Source of the DNA: Gammaproteobacteria bacterium BRH_c0
GTDB taxonomy: Bacteria; Pseudomonadota; Gammaproteobacteria; Pseudomonadales; Porticoccaceae
Assembly (NCBI GenBank): GCA_000961645.1
Contig: LADM01000049.1
Span: forward strand, 45,524-109,523
Length of the DNA stretch: 64,000 nucleotides
Direction of reading: 5' to 3'
Each line of letters begins with the position of its first letter. Within the stretch, counting starts at the first letter, position 1. The translations under genes and the position numbers were made by a program. The notes under the pieces were generated by a model. That model was not told the DNA's origin and made no database searches. It worked only from the letters and a program-made list of their open reading frames with translations. Positions 40,980-50,202 of this stretch are shown in pieces.

Positions 40980-42071
40980 CTACTTCAGGGATGTGCGGAT
41001 TTCGCCCTGCAACGCGCGGGCCGAGTCATGCTCACCAATCTGCAGCAACCGACCTGTGATACGCGAATAGATAAAATACAGCGCAAAAAAAGCCACGAAC
41101 TGTATCGCTTCCGGTAACTGGGTGAGGCTGAAAACCACACCCAGCAAATTGATCGACAGCGCAAGCCCCAGAACAGACACAATGGTAGCCCTCTTGCTGA
41201 AACCTATGCCCTGCAGAATGTGATGGATATGCGTTCGATCAGGTTGAAAGGGTGAAATGCGCCGGCGTCCTCTGCGGATAGTGGTAGCCACCATATCAAA
41301 GAGTGGCAGGCCAACAATATAAAGCGCAGTGACTGGCATGATTCCCCCCTGATTTTGGCCGCCACCGTGTGCTATGGAAATCAGGAACCAGACCAGCGTC
41401 AGCCCCACCAGTTTGCTGCCGGCATCCCCCAGGAATATTTTCGGCATAAAGGGCAGGATCTGCAGGTTGCACACTAAAAATGCCGCCAGTCCTCCCAGGA
41501 CCAGGGGGGCCAGGCTGGAGACGACAGGGGAAATATGCGCAAAAGCCAGCAGTGTAGCGATGGCAACCAGAGCGACCCCACCCGCGAGACCATCCATTCC
41601 GTCAATCATGTTGAAGGCATTGATGATGCCAAACACGGCTATCAGGCTGAAGGGATAGGCGATCCAGAAAGGCATATACACCTCACCAAAGCCCAGCAGA
41701 TTGCCGAGGTTGCTGATCCACAGGTCGGCGCCAAAGATCATGATGCTGGCAGCTACAGCCTCGACAAACATTCGCAGCCTGACATTCAGCTGAAAACGGT
41801 CATCAATTACCCCGGTTGCAACCAGTAAACCGCCTGCTGCCAGAAAACTCAGTGTTTCCCTGTTTACCCGGGGTTCCGGGAGCACAACCAGCAGCACAGC
41901 TATGGCCAGATAGATGGCAATTCCGCCGATAAGCGGGATGTGGCCGTCATGGATCTTGCGCTGGCAAGGCTTGTCTTCAAGCCCCAATCGAATGGCAACC
42001 GGCGTCAGTACCACAATGATGACAAGGCACAGTGCAGCGGAAAGCAGAATTTCATTAATGGCGATATTCAT
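40980..42071 (-). CDS. wecA: Undecaprenyl-phosphate GlcNAc-1-phosphate transferase (WecA-like)
   Basis: 363 residues with about eleven membrane helices. MraY/WecA-family signatures: VIDDRFQL (about 88), FNMIDGMDGLAGG (about 154), FLGDAGSKLVG (about 213) and the sugar-recognition loop RRRISPFQPDRTHIHHIL (about 272). It transfers GlcNAc-1-P (or a related HexNAc-1-P) to undecaprenyl phosphate and so starts O-antigen or polysaccharide repeat units. No other initiating transferase is visible in the window, so it may prime the locus at 20-36 kb. AGGAG is well placed before the ATG. Confidence 0.92.
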   Translation of the reverse strand: MNIAINEILLSAALCLVIIVVLTPVAIRLGLEDKPCQRKIHDGHIPLIGGIAIYLAIAVLLVVLPEPRVNRETLSFLAAGGLLVATGVIDDRFQLNVRLRMFVEAVAASIMIFGADLWISNLGNLLGFGEVYMPFWIAYPFSLIAVFGIINAFNMIDGMDGLAGGVALVAIATLLAFAHISPVVSSLAPLVLGGLAAFLVCNLQILPFMPKIFLGDAGSKLVGLTLVWFLISIAHGGGQNQGGIMPVTALYIVGLPLFDMVATTIRRGRRRISPFQPDRTHIHHILQGIGFSKRATIVSVLGLALSINLLGVVFSLTQLPEAIQFVAFFALYFIYSRITGRLLQIGEHDSARALQGEIRTSLK

Positions 42072-42492
42072 TTAGCTCCTGGTCATATCCCATGTCTCAT
42101 GGATAAATTGAGCCATATCGGCCAGCTCACTGAAATACACCCGGTCGGAATGCAACACCTTTTGTCAGTCCAGGGATAATCAGCACCACTTAAATGCGAT
42201 CTTGCACCCATTTGAGGCCGGCTGGCTCCGCTTTGCTATAGCTTTGATTTTGATGGGGGAGTGCCTGTTAGTAAGGAAGAGCTATGATCGATCCACTTAA
42301 TTTAACATAATATAGATTATGCGCAGTCTTGTTTGGGGTTGGTGAGCGGCCTTATCGGCTGAAATCGACATAAAATCAATGTGTTGTTCCACCGAGTCAC
42401 TGAGTACGCCGCCCTGTTGCCCGGTCATTCTGTCAGATGCCGTTGCCGCTTTCAGGCAAACCCGCCGTGTATGTGGCAAGGACCTGAAAATT
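42072..42492 (-). other. Gap upstream of wecA
   Basis: 421 bp without an established gene. On the minus strand a short frame (about 31 codons, ending MAQFIHETWDMTRS) stops directly against the wecA ATG (TAAATG), between 42072 and about 42165. It could be a leader peptide or the end of a lost gene. The middle (42290-42320) is AT-rich and may hold a promoter. Nothing else is recognisable. Confidence 0.35.
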
Positions 42493-43350
42493 TCATGGCT
42501 TATCCCGGCTACTGAAAAATTGGTTTGAGCCCTCAACTTCAGCGCTATCAACCGGGCTTGTCAGTAAGGGTTGCAACAACAACTTATCAATCCGCAGGTC
42601 ACCCAGGCTGCGAAACTGTGTCAGGCCAATGGTCATTTGCAGATGGCCATCTTCTGGCTGGTCGCGATAAGTACTAAACCATCGGTCCCACACAGGCAGA
42701 TTGAAGCCGAAATTGGAGTTGGTTTCTTGCGGGCGTGTTGAGTGATGGACCCGGTGCATATCCGGTGTTACGAGAATCCAGCGCAGAACTCGATCAATAC
42801 TGGTTGGTAAACGGACATTGCCATGATTAAACATCGAGGTAGCGTTAAGGGCTATTTCAAACGCCAGAACCGACTCGACCGGCGCGCCGGTACTGATGAT
42901 CACGCATGCCTTGATCAACATTGAAATGAGAATTTCTACGGGATGAAAACGCAAACCAGTGGTGACATCGAAATCCTGATCGGCGTGGTGGACCCTGTGC
43001 AATCGCCACAACCAGGGAACAGTGTGAAAAAGCCGATGTTGAACCCATATGGCAAAATCGAGCAGCAGGAAGCCAGCCAGCACCTCAATCCAGCCAAGTT
43101 CCAGCAGGTTGAACAGGCCCCATCCCCGATCCGCTGCATACAGCGCTACCCCTACTCCAGCTGCCGGGAACACCAGCCGGGTCAGCACGATGCCGACGAC
43201 AAGAATACCGAGATTATTAGTCCAGCGGTAAGCCTTGCTTACCTGCAGGGCACGCCGCGGCGCGAAAATTTCCCACAGGGTCATCAAGGCAAACACGCCG
43301 CAAAAGCCGACAACACGGATTATCGGTTCCGCTGCTGCGAGCCCAGTCAT
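42493..43350 (-). CDS. Sterol desaturase / fatty acid hydroxylase family protein
   Basis: 285 residues with about four membrane helices and the three His clusters of the family: HRLFH (about 106), HRVHHADQ (about 118) and MHRVHHS (about 199), plus a further His in FRFHPVE-type context. These bind a di-iron centre that hydroxylates or desaturates lipids at the inner membrane. GGAGGG lies six bases before the ATG. The gene is divergent from the TetR-RND operon. The lipid substrate is not known. Confidence 0.85.
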   Translation of the reverse strand: MTGLAAAEPIIRVVGFCGVFALMTLWEIFAPRRALQVSKAYRWTNNLGILVVGIVLTRLVFPAAGVGVALYAADRGWGLFNLLELGWIEVLAGFLLLDFAIWVQHRLFHTVPWLWRLHRVHHADQDFDVTTGLRFHPVEILISMLIKACVIISTGAPVESVLAFEIALNATSMFNHGNVRLPTSIDRVLRWILVTPDMHRVHHSTRPQETNSNFGFNLPVWDRWFSTYRDQPEDGHLQMTIGLTQFRSLGDLRIDKLLLQPLLTSPVDSAEVEGSNQFFSSRDKP

Positions 43351-43401
43351 AGATAACCCTCCGTATTTCCCCTCAATACTGCGAGGTACTCAATCATGCC
43401 A

Positions 43402-43415
43402 CAGACAACTGTCTG
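43402..43415. promoter_or_regulatory. Candidate TetR operator palindrome
   Basis: CAGACA-ac-TGTCTG is a perfect 6+6 bp inverted repeat in the 152 bp between the desaturase gene (minus) and the TetR gene (plus). The position is right for autoregulation by the TetR protein. The size is short for this family, so support is positional only. Confidence 0.35.
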
Positions 43416-43502
43416 AGCGCCGTGCAAGCAACAGCATAAATTCTTGCTCAGTTTTTGAATCCGGTTCATACTCGGCCCGTTAATCACTATTAAAGCTTTG
43501 TT

Positions 43503-44264
43503 ATGAGCACAAAACATCGCCGCGAGAGGGAGTTTGCCGAGCGCGAGCTACTGTTTATTGATACTGCCTACCGGCTGATGGCTGAAGAAGGCTTGCTGAG
43601 CTTGCAGATGAACAGAATCGCCAAGGAATGCGATTACTCAGTAGGCACGCTCTACCAGCACTTTATCAGCAAGGAAGACTTGCTGTTGGCCATGCTCACC
43701 GCCCGGGCTGCCGAGCGTATCCAGCTTTTTGGCCGCGTCGCTAACTGGACAGGCAGCAGCAGGGAGCGAATCATCGCGTTTGTGGTTGCCGATGTGTGCT
43801 TTACCCGTCAGCAACCCCTGTTCTTTCATCTCAACCAGTATATTTCAACCCGTGTGATCTCTGCGGCTACCTCCCCTGGCCAGCGTGACGCTGCTTTCAG
43901 AGCCTACAAGCCTCTCGCCGACCTGTTCCAGGGAGTGATTGATGAGGCGGTAAATCGCGGTGAGATCAGTTCGACCTTGACGTCATACCAACTGGGTGCC
44001 GGATTGTGGTCGCTCACAGAAGGCATGCACAACCTCGTTCACGCCCAGGGTTTGCTTGAGACGTACCAAATTGCCAACCCCTATTCCCTGCTGTTTTACC
44101 ACGTTAACGCACTGCTCAATGGTCTTGGCTGGCAGCCCCTGCAAGATCCAAACGATGCCGAGCAATCATCAACACTCATCAAGCGTATAGTGGATGAGGT
44201 GTTTGCTGACCTTGGCTTTAGCGCCCACTCCCTGTTCCCGCAAATTGACCAGGATGTCCTATGA
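43503..44264 (+). CDS. TetR/AcrR-family transcriptional regulator
   Basis: 253 residues. The N-terminal DNA-binding domain has the classic helix-turn-helix (LFIDTAYRLMAEEGLLSLQMNRIAKECDYSVGTLYQHFISKEDLL, residues about 17-60), followed by an all-helical ligand domain. Its stop overlaps the adaptor start (ATGA at 44261), so it is in one operon with the RND pump it most likely represses. The inducer is unknown. Confidence 0.92.
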   Translation: MSTKHRREREFAERELLFIDTAYRLMAEEGLLSLQMNRIAKECDYSVGTLYQHFISKEDLLLAMLTARAAERIQLFGRVANWTGSSRERIIAFVVADVCFTRQQPLFFHLNQYISTRVISAATSPGQRDAAFRAYKPLADLFQGVIDEAVNRGEISSTLTSYQLGAGLWSLTEGMHNLVHAQGLLETYQIANPYSLLFYHVNALLNGLGWQPLQDPNDAEQSSTLIKRIVDEVFADLGFSAHSLFPQIDQDVL

Positions 44265-45376
44265 ACAAACGCATGATCGCGATTCTCACCATCACTGTGC
44301 TGGTTTTTGGCGGCACTATGGTTGCCAAAATGATGGGCAACCGGATGATGAATGCCTACCTGAACAATATGCCCGAAACGCCGGTTACGGTGTCTTCCAG
44401 CGATGTGATCGAGCAGCAATGGACGCGCCAGGTCTCGGCGGTGGGCACCCTGGCTGCTGTCAACGGTGCCAGCCTGACGACGGAAGTGGCCGGCATTGTC
44501 GAAGAAATCCACTTTGACAGCGGCAGTGAGGTCAAAGCTGGCGACGCTATCATCAGCCTGGTCAGCGCCACCGACGAAGCGGAGCTTGCATCTCTGGAAG
44601 CCGCTGCGCGGCTGGCGGAAATCGAGCGCGACCGTGTCAAATCACTGCTTGCCCGCAAGAGTATTTCCAAAGCCGAGTTTGACCGTCGTGAAACAGAGCT
44701 TGCCCAGGCCCGGGCAAATGCCCAGGCGCGGCGTTCAAAACTGCAGCAAAAAACCCTGCGCGCACCCTATGCGGGGCGACTCGGGATTCGCAAGGTGAAT
44801 ATTGGCCAGTTTGTTGCGGCCGGTGATCCCATGATCGCCCTGCAGTCGCTCGACCCTGTGCATCTCAACTTCACCTTGCCAGAGCAGTGGTACCCGGAGG
44901 TTGACGCCGGGCTGGGAGTGAGAGTCGTTGTCGATGCCCTTGGCAGCAAAGTATTCACAGGCAAGATAACCGCAGTTGAACCCACCATCGACAGCAACAC
45001 GCGCAATTTCGCCGTGCAGGCAACCCTGGCCAATCCGAAAAAAGTTCTCCGCCCGGGCATGTTTGCCCGCGTAGAAATCAGTCTCGGCGAACCCCACAGC
45101 GTGCTTACCGTGCCGCGCACAGCCATCAATTTCAATCCTTACGGCAACTCCGTCTTTATCCTCAGCAAGGACAAGGGTGGCAAGCTCAGGGCACAGCAGC
45201 GCCTGATTCAAACCGGTGAAGTGCGGGGTGATGTGATTGCTGTCAGCGAGGGGCTGGCGCTGGATGAGATTGTCGCCAGCAGTGGCTTGCTGAAACTGCG
45301 CAATGGCAGCCTGGTGAACATCAATAACGAGGTGGTGCCGCAAGCGAGCACTACGCCCACGCCGGATAACGGCTGA
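44261..45376 (+). CDS. RND efflux periplasmic adaptor (membrane fusion protein)
   Basis: 371 residues. An N-terminal hydrophobic anchor (about 4-24), a lipoyl half-motif (ALTTEVAGIVEEIHFDSGSEVKAGD), a short alpha-hairpin (about 105-160), a second lipoyl half (APYAGRLGIRKVNIGQFVAAGDPM) and beta-barrel/proximal domains follow. It links the inner-membrane RND pump to a TolC-type channel, which is not encoded here. It is translationally coupled to the TetR gene and lies 24 bp before the pump gene. Confidence 0.93.
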   Translation: MNKRMIAILTITVLVFGGTMVAKMMGNRMMNAYLNNMPETPVTVSSSDVIEQQWTRQVSAVGTLAAVNGASLTTEVAGIVEEIHFDSGSEVKAGDAIISLVSATDEAELASLEAAARLAEIERDRVKSLLARKSISKAEFDRRETELAQARANAQARRSKLQQKTLRAPYAGRLGIRKVNIGQFVAAGDPMIALQSLDPVHLNFTLPEQWYPEVDAGLGVRVVVDALGSKVFTGKITAVEPTIDSNTRNFAVQATLANPKKVLRPGMFARVEISLGEPHSVLTVPRTAINFNPYGNSVFILSKDKGGKLRAQQRLIQTGEVRGDVIAVSEGLALDEIVASSGLLKLRNGSLVNINNEVVPQASTTPTPDNG

Positions 45377-45400
45377 GTCTGATCAGGCAGGGATACCAAC

Positions 45401-48400
45401 GTGAAATTCACTGATCTATTTATCAGCAAACCTGTTCTGGCCACTGTGGTCAGTCTGTTTATTCTGATTGTGGGCATCCGCGGGGCGATGGAACTCAAGG
45501 TGCGGGAGTATCCCGAGCTGGAGAATGCCGTTATCACCGTAGCAACGCCCTACCCTGGCGCCGATGCCCAGTTGGTTAAGGATTTTGTCACCACCCTGCT
45601 GGAGCGCGAAGTGGCATCCGCAGAGGGGATTGACTACATCACCTCCACCAGTGACACCAACCGCAGTCTGATTAATGCTTTCGTGCGGCTGGACAAGGAC
45701 CCTGACGAGACCCTGACTGAAGTCATCGCCAACGTTAACAAGGTGCGTGGCGAGCTTCCGGAAGCATCGGAAAGCCCGGTTGTCACCCTCTCGGTGGGCG
45801 GCTTCAGCACAGCAGGTTATATGGTGTTTTACAGTGACTTGCTGCGCATTAACCAGGTCACTGATTATCTGGTGCGTGTGGTAGAGCCAAAGCTCGCCAC
45901 CATTCCCGGTGTCCAGGCAGTCAACCTTGCCGGTGGTCAGCCTTTTGCTGCACGCATCTGGCTGAAGCCGGAACGTATGGCTGCATTGAACCTCACTGCC
46001 ACGGACGTCACTACCGCATTGCGTCGCAATAATGTACTGACGTCTGTAGGTTCTACCCGTTCGGCCATGATCTCGGTTGACCTGAAAGCCGATACCGATT
46101 TGCGCTCCATAGAACAGTTCCGCCAGATGATTGTGCATACGGAAAATGGCTCAATCATTCGTTTGAGTGATGTTGCCGAGGTGGAACTGGGTTCTGAAAC
46201 CTATTCGCCCACAGCGTACTTTAAAAGCAAACCGGCGGTGTTTATCGCGGTGGACCTGTCACCCGATGCCAACTCCATCGACGTGATGAAGGACGTGCAT
46301 AAAGTCTGGGACGAGCAGATACATTCTCAGCTTCCCGAGGGTCTTCAAGGCCAGCTGCTGTATGACGCGACAGACTACATCCGCGACGCCATCGATGATG
46401 TGCAAGCCACCATTATTGAAGCAGTCATCATCGTAGTGGTGGTGATTTTCCTGTTCCTGGGCTCGTTGCGCTCGGTGATTATCCCCGCCATTGCCGTGCC
46501 CCTGTCGCTGATTGGCGCCATGGCATTGATGTTGGTGATGGGCTATTCCCTCAATCTGCTGACCCTGTTGGCGATGGTGCTGGCCATTGGCATTGTGGTG
46601 GATGATGCCATTATCGTGCTGGAGAATATTCACCGCCACATTGAAGACGGCATGACGCCGATGGACGCCGCTTTAAAAGGCGCCAGGGAGCTGGCCTGGC
46701 CCGTGGTTGCCATGACCACCACCCTGGTGGCTGTGTATCTGCCCATCGGCTTTCTCGGCGGCATTACCGGTACGCTGTTTTCCGAGTTTGCCTTTACCCT
46801 CGCCGCTTCGGTATTGCTGTCGGGTGTTGTTGCACTCACCCTGTCACCAATGATGTGCGCCTATCTGCTGAAACCGCACAGCAAGGATAATGGCCACAGC
46901 CAACGCCTTGAAAGCCGCCTCGATGCCCTCTTCAACCGCCTCAAGAACGCCTATGAACGGGGTTTGCACGGCTTGATGGACCAGAAAATTGGCCTCAGCA
47001 TTTTTGGCCTGATTGTCATCCTGTCGTGTTTTTTCCTGTTTATTACCGCTCCCAGCGAACTGGCGCCCCAGGAAGATACGGGCTTTGCCTTTATGATGGC
47101 CGAAAGTGACCCCGGTCTTACCCGCGAATATATCGAGCTGTTTACTGCCCAGCTCGACAGGATTGACGACGCCAGCGAGGATATCGTGGCCAACTTTCAG
47201 TTCAATGGCGCAAGTTTTGGTGGCGCAACAGCCACCAATGGCGCGTTTGGACCCTTTATTCTGAGCGCATCCAGCGAACGCAGCCGTGATACGGTGGAGG
47301 TCATCAACGAGGATATTTATGGCAAGGTGGCGCAAGTGGCCGGCCTCAAAATCGCCATTGTGCCGCGCCCGTCACTACCATCCGGTGGCCGCGGCATGCC
47401 GATCGAATTTGTGATTGGCGGCACGGCGCCACCGGAGATACTCAAGGAACTGGCCGATCAGATCATGGAGAGGGCTCAGGAGACCAGGCAATTTATCTTC
47501 CTCACCAGCGATATGAATATCAACAAGCCTGTTACCAATATCCTGATAGATCGCGACAAGGCATCCCAGCTGGGTATCGATATGGCGCAATTATCCGCTG
47601 ATCTGTCGGGCCTGCTGGCGGGTGGTTATGTCAGCCGCTTCTCCATCGATAACCGCTCCTACAAGGTCATACCCCAGGTGCAGCGGGTTGATCGGCTCTC
47701 AGCCGACCAGCTCAACAACTACTATACGCGCACGGTCAGCGGCGAACTGATTCCCATCGGCACCGTTATCCAGCTCAAGGATTCGGTGCAGCCGCAGCGA
47801 CTGCAACACTTTCAGCAGCTCAACAGCGTAACCATCAGCGGTGTGCCGCGGCCGGGCGTCTCCATTGGTGAGGTACTCGACATCCTGGATGGCGCAGCAG
47901 CGGATATTCTGCCAACCGGATTCAGCATTGACTACGGCGGGCAGTCACGCCAGTTCAAGACTGAAACGTCCAATCTGGCGGGCATTTTCTTCTTTTCACT
48001 GCTGATTATTTACCTGGTACTGGCAGCCCAGTTCGAATCCTGGCGCGACCCGGTGATCATGCTGATCACTGTGCCCATGGCCATCAGCGGTGCCCTCCTC
48101 GGGCTTAATGTGCTGGCGATGTTCCAGGTGCCCGGCGCTACCCTCAACATCTATACCCAGGTGGGGCTGGTTACCCTGATCGGGGTGATTTCCAAACACG
48201 GCATCCTCATTGTTGAATTTGCCAACCGTTTGCAGGAACAGGGCTACAGCAAACTCAGGGCCATTGAGCATGCATCCGCCATGCGCCTGCGGCCAGTATT
48301 GATGACAACGGCGGCGCTGGTTCTGGCCATGGTTCCATTGCTGATTGCTACCGGACCTGGCGCTGTGGCGCGTTTTTCCCTGGGCTTTGTTATCGCCTTC

Positions 48401-48520
48401 GGGATGACCATCGGCACCCTCTTTACTCTGTATATTCTGCCCATGGCCTACCTGCTGATCGCCCGCGATCACAGCCTGACCCAGAACGAAACAGCCATTT
48501 CACCGCAAGAAGCGCATTAG
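45401..48520 (+). CDS. RND multidrug efflux permease (HAE1 family)
   Basis: 1039 residues from a GTG start, the normal length. The N-terminus is FTDLFISKPVLATVVSLFILIVG. Twelve membrane helices surround two large periplasmic loops. The proton-relay region is in TM4 (LVVDDAIIVLENIHRHIEDG, with the DD pair at about 403-404), and the C-terminal half has GLVTLIGVISKHGILIVEF. It exports hydrophobic compounds with the adaptor encoded upstream. It is similar in build but not identical to the second pump at 57.3-60.3 kb. Confidence 0.94.
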   Translation: MKFTDLFISKPVLATVVSLFILIVGIRGAMELKVREYPELENAVITVATPYPGADAQLVKDFVTTLLEREVASAEGIDYITSTSDTNRSLINAFVRLDKDPDETLTEVIANVNKVRGELPEASESPVVTLSVGGFSTAGYMVFYSDLLRINQVTDYLVRVVEPKLATIPGVQAVNLAGGQPFAARIWLKPERMAALNLTATDVTTALRRNNVLTSVGSTRSAMISVDLKADTDLRSIEQFRQMIVHTENGSIIRLSDVAEVELGSETYSPTAYFKSKPAVFIAVDLSPDANSIDVMKDVHKVWDEQIHSQLPEGLQGQLLYDATDYIRDAIDDVQATIIEAVIIVVVVIFLFLGSLRSVIIPAIAVPLSLIGAMALMLVMGYSLNLLTLLAMVLAIGIVVDDAIIVLENIHRHIEDGMTPMDAALKGARELAWPVVAMTTTLVAVYLPIGFLGGITGTLFSEFAFTLAASVLLSGVVALTLSPMMCAYLLKPHSKDNGHSQRLESRLDALFNRLKNAYERGLHGLMDQKIGLSIFGLIVILSCFFLFITAPSELAPQEDTGFAFMMAESDPGLTREYIELFTAQLDRIDDASEDIVANFQFNGASFGGATATNGAFGPFILSASSERSRDTVEVINEDIYGKVAQVAGLKIAIVPRPSLPSGGRGMPIEFVIGGTAPPEILKELADQIMERAQETRQFIFLTSDMNINKPVTNILIDRDKASQLGIDMAQLSADLSGLLAGGYVSRFSIDNRSYKVIPQVQRVDRLSADQLNNYYTRTVSGELIPIGTVIQLKDSVQPQRLQHFQQLNSVTISGVPRPGVSIGEVLDILDGAAADILPTGFSIDYGGQSRQFKTETSNLAGIFFFSLLIIYLVLAAQFESWRDPVIMLITVPMAISGALLGLNVLAMFQVPGATLNIYTQVGLVTLIGVISKHGILIVEFANRLQEQGYSKLRAIEHASAMRLRPVLMTTAALVLAMVPLLIATGPGAVARFSLGFVIAFGMTIGTLFTLYILPMAYLLIARDHSLTQNETAISPQEAH

Positions 48521-48697
48521 GCGTGATGATTAGGCAAAGCTGTACAGATTGGCAGAGCAGCCAGTAAAAATGGTACCCGGAGCTGCGGTGAGATTTGAAA
48601 TCTGATGTGAAATAGGTCGCTCTGGCAGTTGGCGTAATTCCTGCGTGCAGTTAGACTGCGCGCCTTCTCCCTACCCTCCCAGCCTCAGGAATATTGC

Positions 48698-49999
48698 ATG
48701 TCAACGCCCCCTGCCCTGCCCCGTATCGTTATTGTCGGCGGTGGCGCCGGCGGCCTGCCACTGGCTACCCGCCTCGGCAAGCGTCTGGGCAAAACCCGGA
48801 GTGCCGAGATCACCCTGGTAGACAGCAATTCCATCCATGTGTGGAAGCCGCGCTACCACGAGGTGGCAACCGGCGCCATAGACTCCGATCTTGATGCGCT
48901 GGATTATCGTGGCCATGCCCGCATGAATCACTACCGATTTGAGCTGGGGCTGATGGCCGGTGTCGACCGGGTTAAACGGGAACTGGTGCTGGCTCCTCTT
49001 TTTGACGATGAAGGTCGTCTGATCCTCCCGGAGCGCCGTCTGGATTATGACTATCTGGTCCTCGCCATTGGCAGCCAGGGCAATGACTTCAATATTCCCG
49101 GCGTGCGTGAGCACTGCCTGTTTCTGGATACGCGGGCGCAGGCTGATCGCTTCCACGATCGCTTCCTCAATATTTGCCTCTCCGCCAACTTTGCCGACCG
49201 CCCGGTGAGTATCGCCATCGTCGGCGCTGGCGCCACCGGTGTTGAACTGGCGGCGGAACTGCACCACGCAGTGACCATGCTGCATCGCTACGGCCACCGC
49301 CAGCTCAGTCGTGAGCGCCTGCATGTGCACCTGATTGAGGCTGGCCCGCGCATTTTGCCTGCCCTCAATGAGCGCGTAGCCGCTGCAGCCCATTCGCGCC
49401 TGGAGCTTATGGGTGTCAATGTCTATACCAGCACCCAGGTCACCCGGGCGCGGGAAAACACCTTTATCACCGGCGATGGCCAGGAAATCAGCGCTGATCT
49501 GCTGGTCTGGGCCGCAGGTATCAAGGCCCCCGCTGTGCTGACCGGGTTGGGCCTGGAGACAAACCGCATCGGCCAGATAGTGGTGGAACCCGGCCTGCAA
49601 GCCAAAGGCGACCAGCACATTCTGGTGATTGGCGACTGCGCGTCCTGCACCCTGGAAGAAGGCGGCAAGCAAATCCCGCCTCGCGCCCAGTCCGCCCAGC
49701 AAATGGCGACCCAGACGGCAGCCAATCTTGAACGGCTGCTGCGGGGGGAAAGCGTCAAACCGTTCAACTACCAGGATCGGGGCTCTCTGATTTCCCTCTC
49801 CGAGTTCACCTCCATCGGCACCCTGATGGGCAATCTCAAGGGCGGCCAGTTCTTTATCGAAGGCTGGTTGGCGCGCAGCATGTATATCAGCCTCTACCGT
49901 TTGCACCAGGCGGCTCTCTACGGTTGGCCGCGCACTCTTTTGCTGCTGGCGCTGGGTCGTTTCAATCGACTGGTGCGCCCGCGTCTTAAACTGCATTGA
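48698..49999 (+). CDS. ndh: Type II NADH dehydrogenase (NDH-2)
   Basis: 433 residues with two dinucleotide-binding motifs: RIVIVGGGAGGLPLATRLG (about 9-27, FAD) and VSIAIVGAGATGVELAAEL (about 168-186, NADH). The C-terminal part is ILVIGDCASCTLEEG, RAQSAQQMATQ, and amphipathic helices at the end for membrane attachment. It oxidises NADH and reduces quinone without pumping protons. It stands alone between the RND operon and the chromate transporter. A long open frame on the opposite strand is only its shadow. Confidence 0.92.
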   Translation: MSTPPALPRIVIVGGGAGGLPLATRLGKRLGKTRSAEITLVDSNSIHVWKPRYHEVATGAIDSDLDALDYRGHARMNHYRFELGLMAGVDRVKRELVLAPLFDDEGRLILPERRLDYDYLVLAIGSQGNDFNIPGVREHCLFLDTRAQADRFHDRFLNICLSANFADRPVSIAIVGAGATGVELAAELHHAVTMLHRYGHRQLSRERLHVHLIEAGPRILPALNERVAAAAHSRLELMGVNVYTSTQVTRARENTFITGDGQEISADLLVWAAGIKAPAVLTGLGLETNRIGQIVVEPGLQAKGDQHILVIGDCASCTLEEGGKQIPPRAQSAQQMATQTAANLERLLRGESVKPFNYQDRGSLISLSEFTSIGTLMGNLKGGQFFIEGWLARSMYISLYRLHQAALYGWPRTLLLLALGRFNRLVRPRLKLH

Positions 50000-50125
50000 G
50001 ATCCACTCGGGTATTTGCTTGAGGAGATCGCAGAGCCTGATATCGACACTAGCCGCCTTGCCACACTGCTGTAGGAAATTCGCGATGACCAGCGCGAGAT
50101 ACTTCAGCAACTCCGCTACTGGTAA
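50000..50125 (+). pseudogene. Short coding-like remnant with an in-frame TAG
   Basis: Directly after the ndh stop one frame reads DPLGYLLEEIAEPDIDTSR, then LATLL, TAG (50072-50074), and EIRDDQREILQQLRYW before TAA. The second part resembles the charged ends of small membrane or coiled-coil proteins. No start is visible, so it may be the decayed end of a gene that once followed ndh. It could also be chance. Confidence 0.25.
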
Positions 50126-50202
50126 AAGGGTGCCGGGCTATTTCTGAATTTGAGGAGCAGATTTCCGTGTAGACTCGCGTCCAGATCGAGTGAGCAGCAT
50201 CC

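Noticed and set aside
48701..50110. 469-codon open frame antisense to the NADH dehydrogenase gene
   Set aside because: It mirrors the codon structure of a clear two-Rossmann-motif enzyme on the plus strand and has no recognisable domain or ribosome site.
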